A DNA stretch of 6,635 bases from Chitinophaga pinensis (GTDB lineage: Bacteria; Bacteroidota; Bacteroidia; Chitinophagales; Chitinophagaceae). The stretch's first letter is position 1; each line of letters opens with the position of its first letter. The notes under the pieces were generated by a model, which searched no databases, was not told the DNA's origin, and saw nothing but the letters and a program-made list of their open reading frames with translations. The stretch covers positions 1 to 6,635 of the forward strand of contig CALPKD020000074.1 in the NCBI GenBank assembly GCA_943324055.2. The letters run 5' to 3'. Both the position numbers and the translations under genes were made by a program. Below are positions 6,302-6,635 of this stretch, one piece after another.

Positions 6302-6635
6302 CTAGAAGCTTATGTTTTCAAAATAGAGTAATATATGATCCTTTAAAAAGGATTCTTGCTCTATTAAATTCATAGTTGGGGTATTCTTTAGTTGCTTAAA
6401 ATGAGGCCAGCCTTCCTCGTCCTTCCCTTCGAATACATAATAACCACTAGATGATAGGATGCTACAAATGGCCACATGCATCAAATCCTGCTTTTGCTCC
6501 TTGGTGATTTTTTCACGGATATACCCTGTTTCTTGTAAGCCTATTAAAAACAAAACCGCTTCTACATCGGGTTTCTTGCCAAATTTATCCATCAATTTTT
6601 GCTCTAAAGCCCACCATCTGGTCTGAAAATCATCT
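6302..6635 (-). CDS. Unrecognised conserved-looking small protein, C-terminal 111 residues (5' end beyond window)
   Basis: I do not recognise a named domain. The reading frame ends with TAG at 6302-6304 and stays open through the right edge. Possible starts exist at TTG 6595 or ATG 6592, but the codons upstream of them read DDFQTRWWALEQKL, which looks like real protein (tryptophan-rich, amphipathic), so the true start probably lies just outside the window and the intact protein may be around 120-140 residues. The visible part is mostly charged and helical: KKPDVEAVLFLIGLQETG, then ITKEQKQDLMHVAICSILSS, then an aromatic stretch (YYVFEGKDEEGWPHFKQL) and a short acidic/hydrophobic end. There is no signal peptide or membrane span, so it is probably cytosolic. 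It precedes gcvH by 55 bases on the same strand; a promoter candidate in that gap suggests it is a separate unit. Confidence 0.7.
   Translation of the reverse strand, partial: DDFQTRWWALEQKLMDKFGKKPDVEAVLFLIGLQETGYIREKITKEQKQDLMHVAICSILSSSGYYVFEGKDEEGWPHFKQLKNTPTMNLIEQESFLKDHILLYFENISF

Overview
This window reads as an ordinary chromosomal segment of an AT-rich Bacteroidota bacterium, most likely of the Chitinophagaceae type. The evidence is compositional and structural. Genes lack Shine-Dalgarno sequences, one promoter candidate fits the Bacteroidota pattern (TTG, then about 20 bases, then a TAnnTTTG-like box), and the protein families (large UvrD-like helicase, START-like SRPBCC protein, Kup, GHL10 glycoside hydrolase, GcvH next to a VanZ-like protein) are typical of that phylum. 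The lineage is inferred from recognition alone; no database comparison was possible.

Layout. Positions 1-897 (minus) hold the first 299 codons of a superfamily I DNA helicase that runs off the left edge. Across a 66-base divergent gap with a perfect 12-bp inverted repeat lies a SRPBCC (START-like) gene at 964-1437 (plus). A low-GC hairpin and T-tract follow, then the potassium transporter gene kup at 1530-3503 (plus). kup meets a convergent gene tail to tail at 3500-3503, where one TTAA tetramer supplies part of both stop codons.

The right half, 6635 down to 3500, is a same-strand (minus) series. It starts with the 3' part of an unrecognised small gene (open to the right edge), followed by gcvH, a VanZ-like membrane protein, a MarR-family regulator and a GHL10 glycoside hydrolase with a signal peptide. 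The gaps after gcvH are 16, 10 and 27 bases, so gcvH to the hydrolase is probably one operon, with a promoter candidate at 6267-6297. A stem-loop spanning the gcvH stop codon could separate expression of gcvH from the genes behind it.

Functionally the window mixes housekeeping roles: DNA repair or recombination (helicase), K+ uptake (Kup), one-carbon and glycine metabolism (GcvH), and envelope functions (VanZ-like protein, putative peptidoglycan-active hydrolase) with a local regulator. No mobile element, CRISPR array, tRNA, rRNA, phage gene or recognisable defence system was seen, and no intergenic stretch exceeds 100 bases. The points most worth a second look are the inverted repeat at 927-961, the hairpin over the gcvH stop, the shared TTAA stop, and the pairing of a MarR regulator with a VanZ-like protein and an envelope hydrolase.
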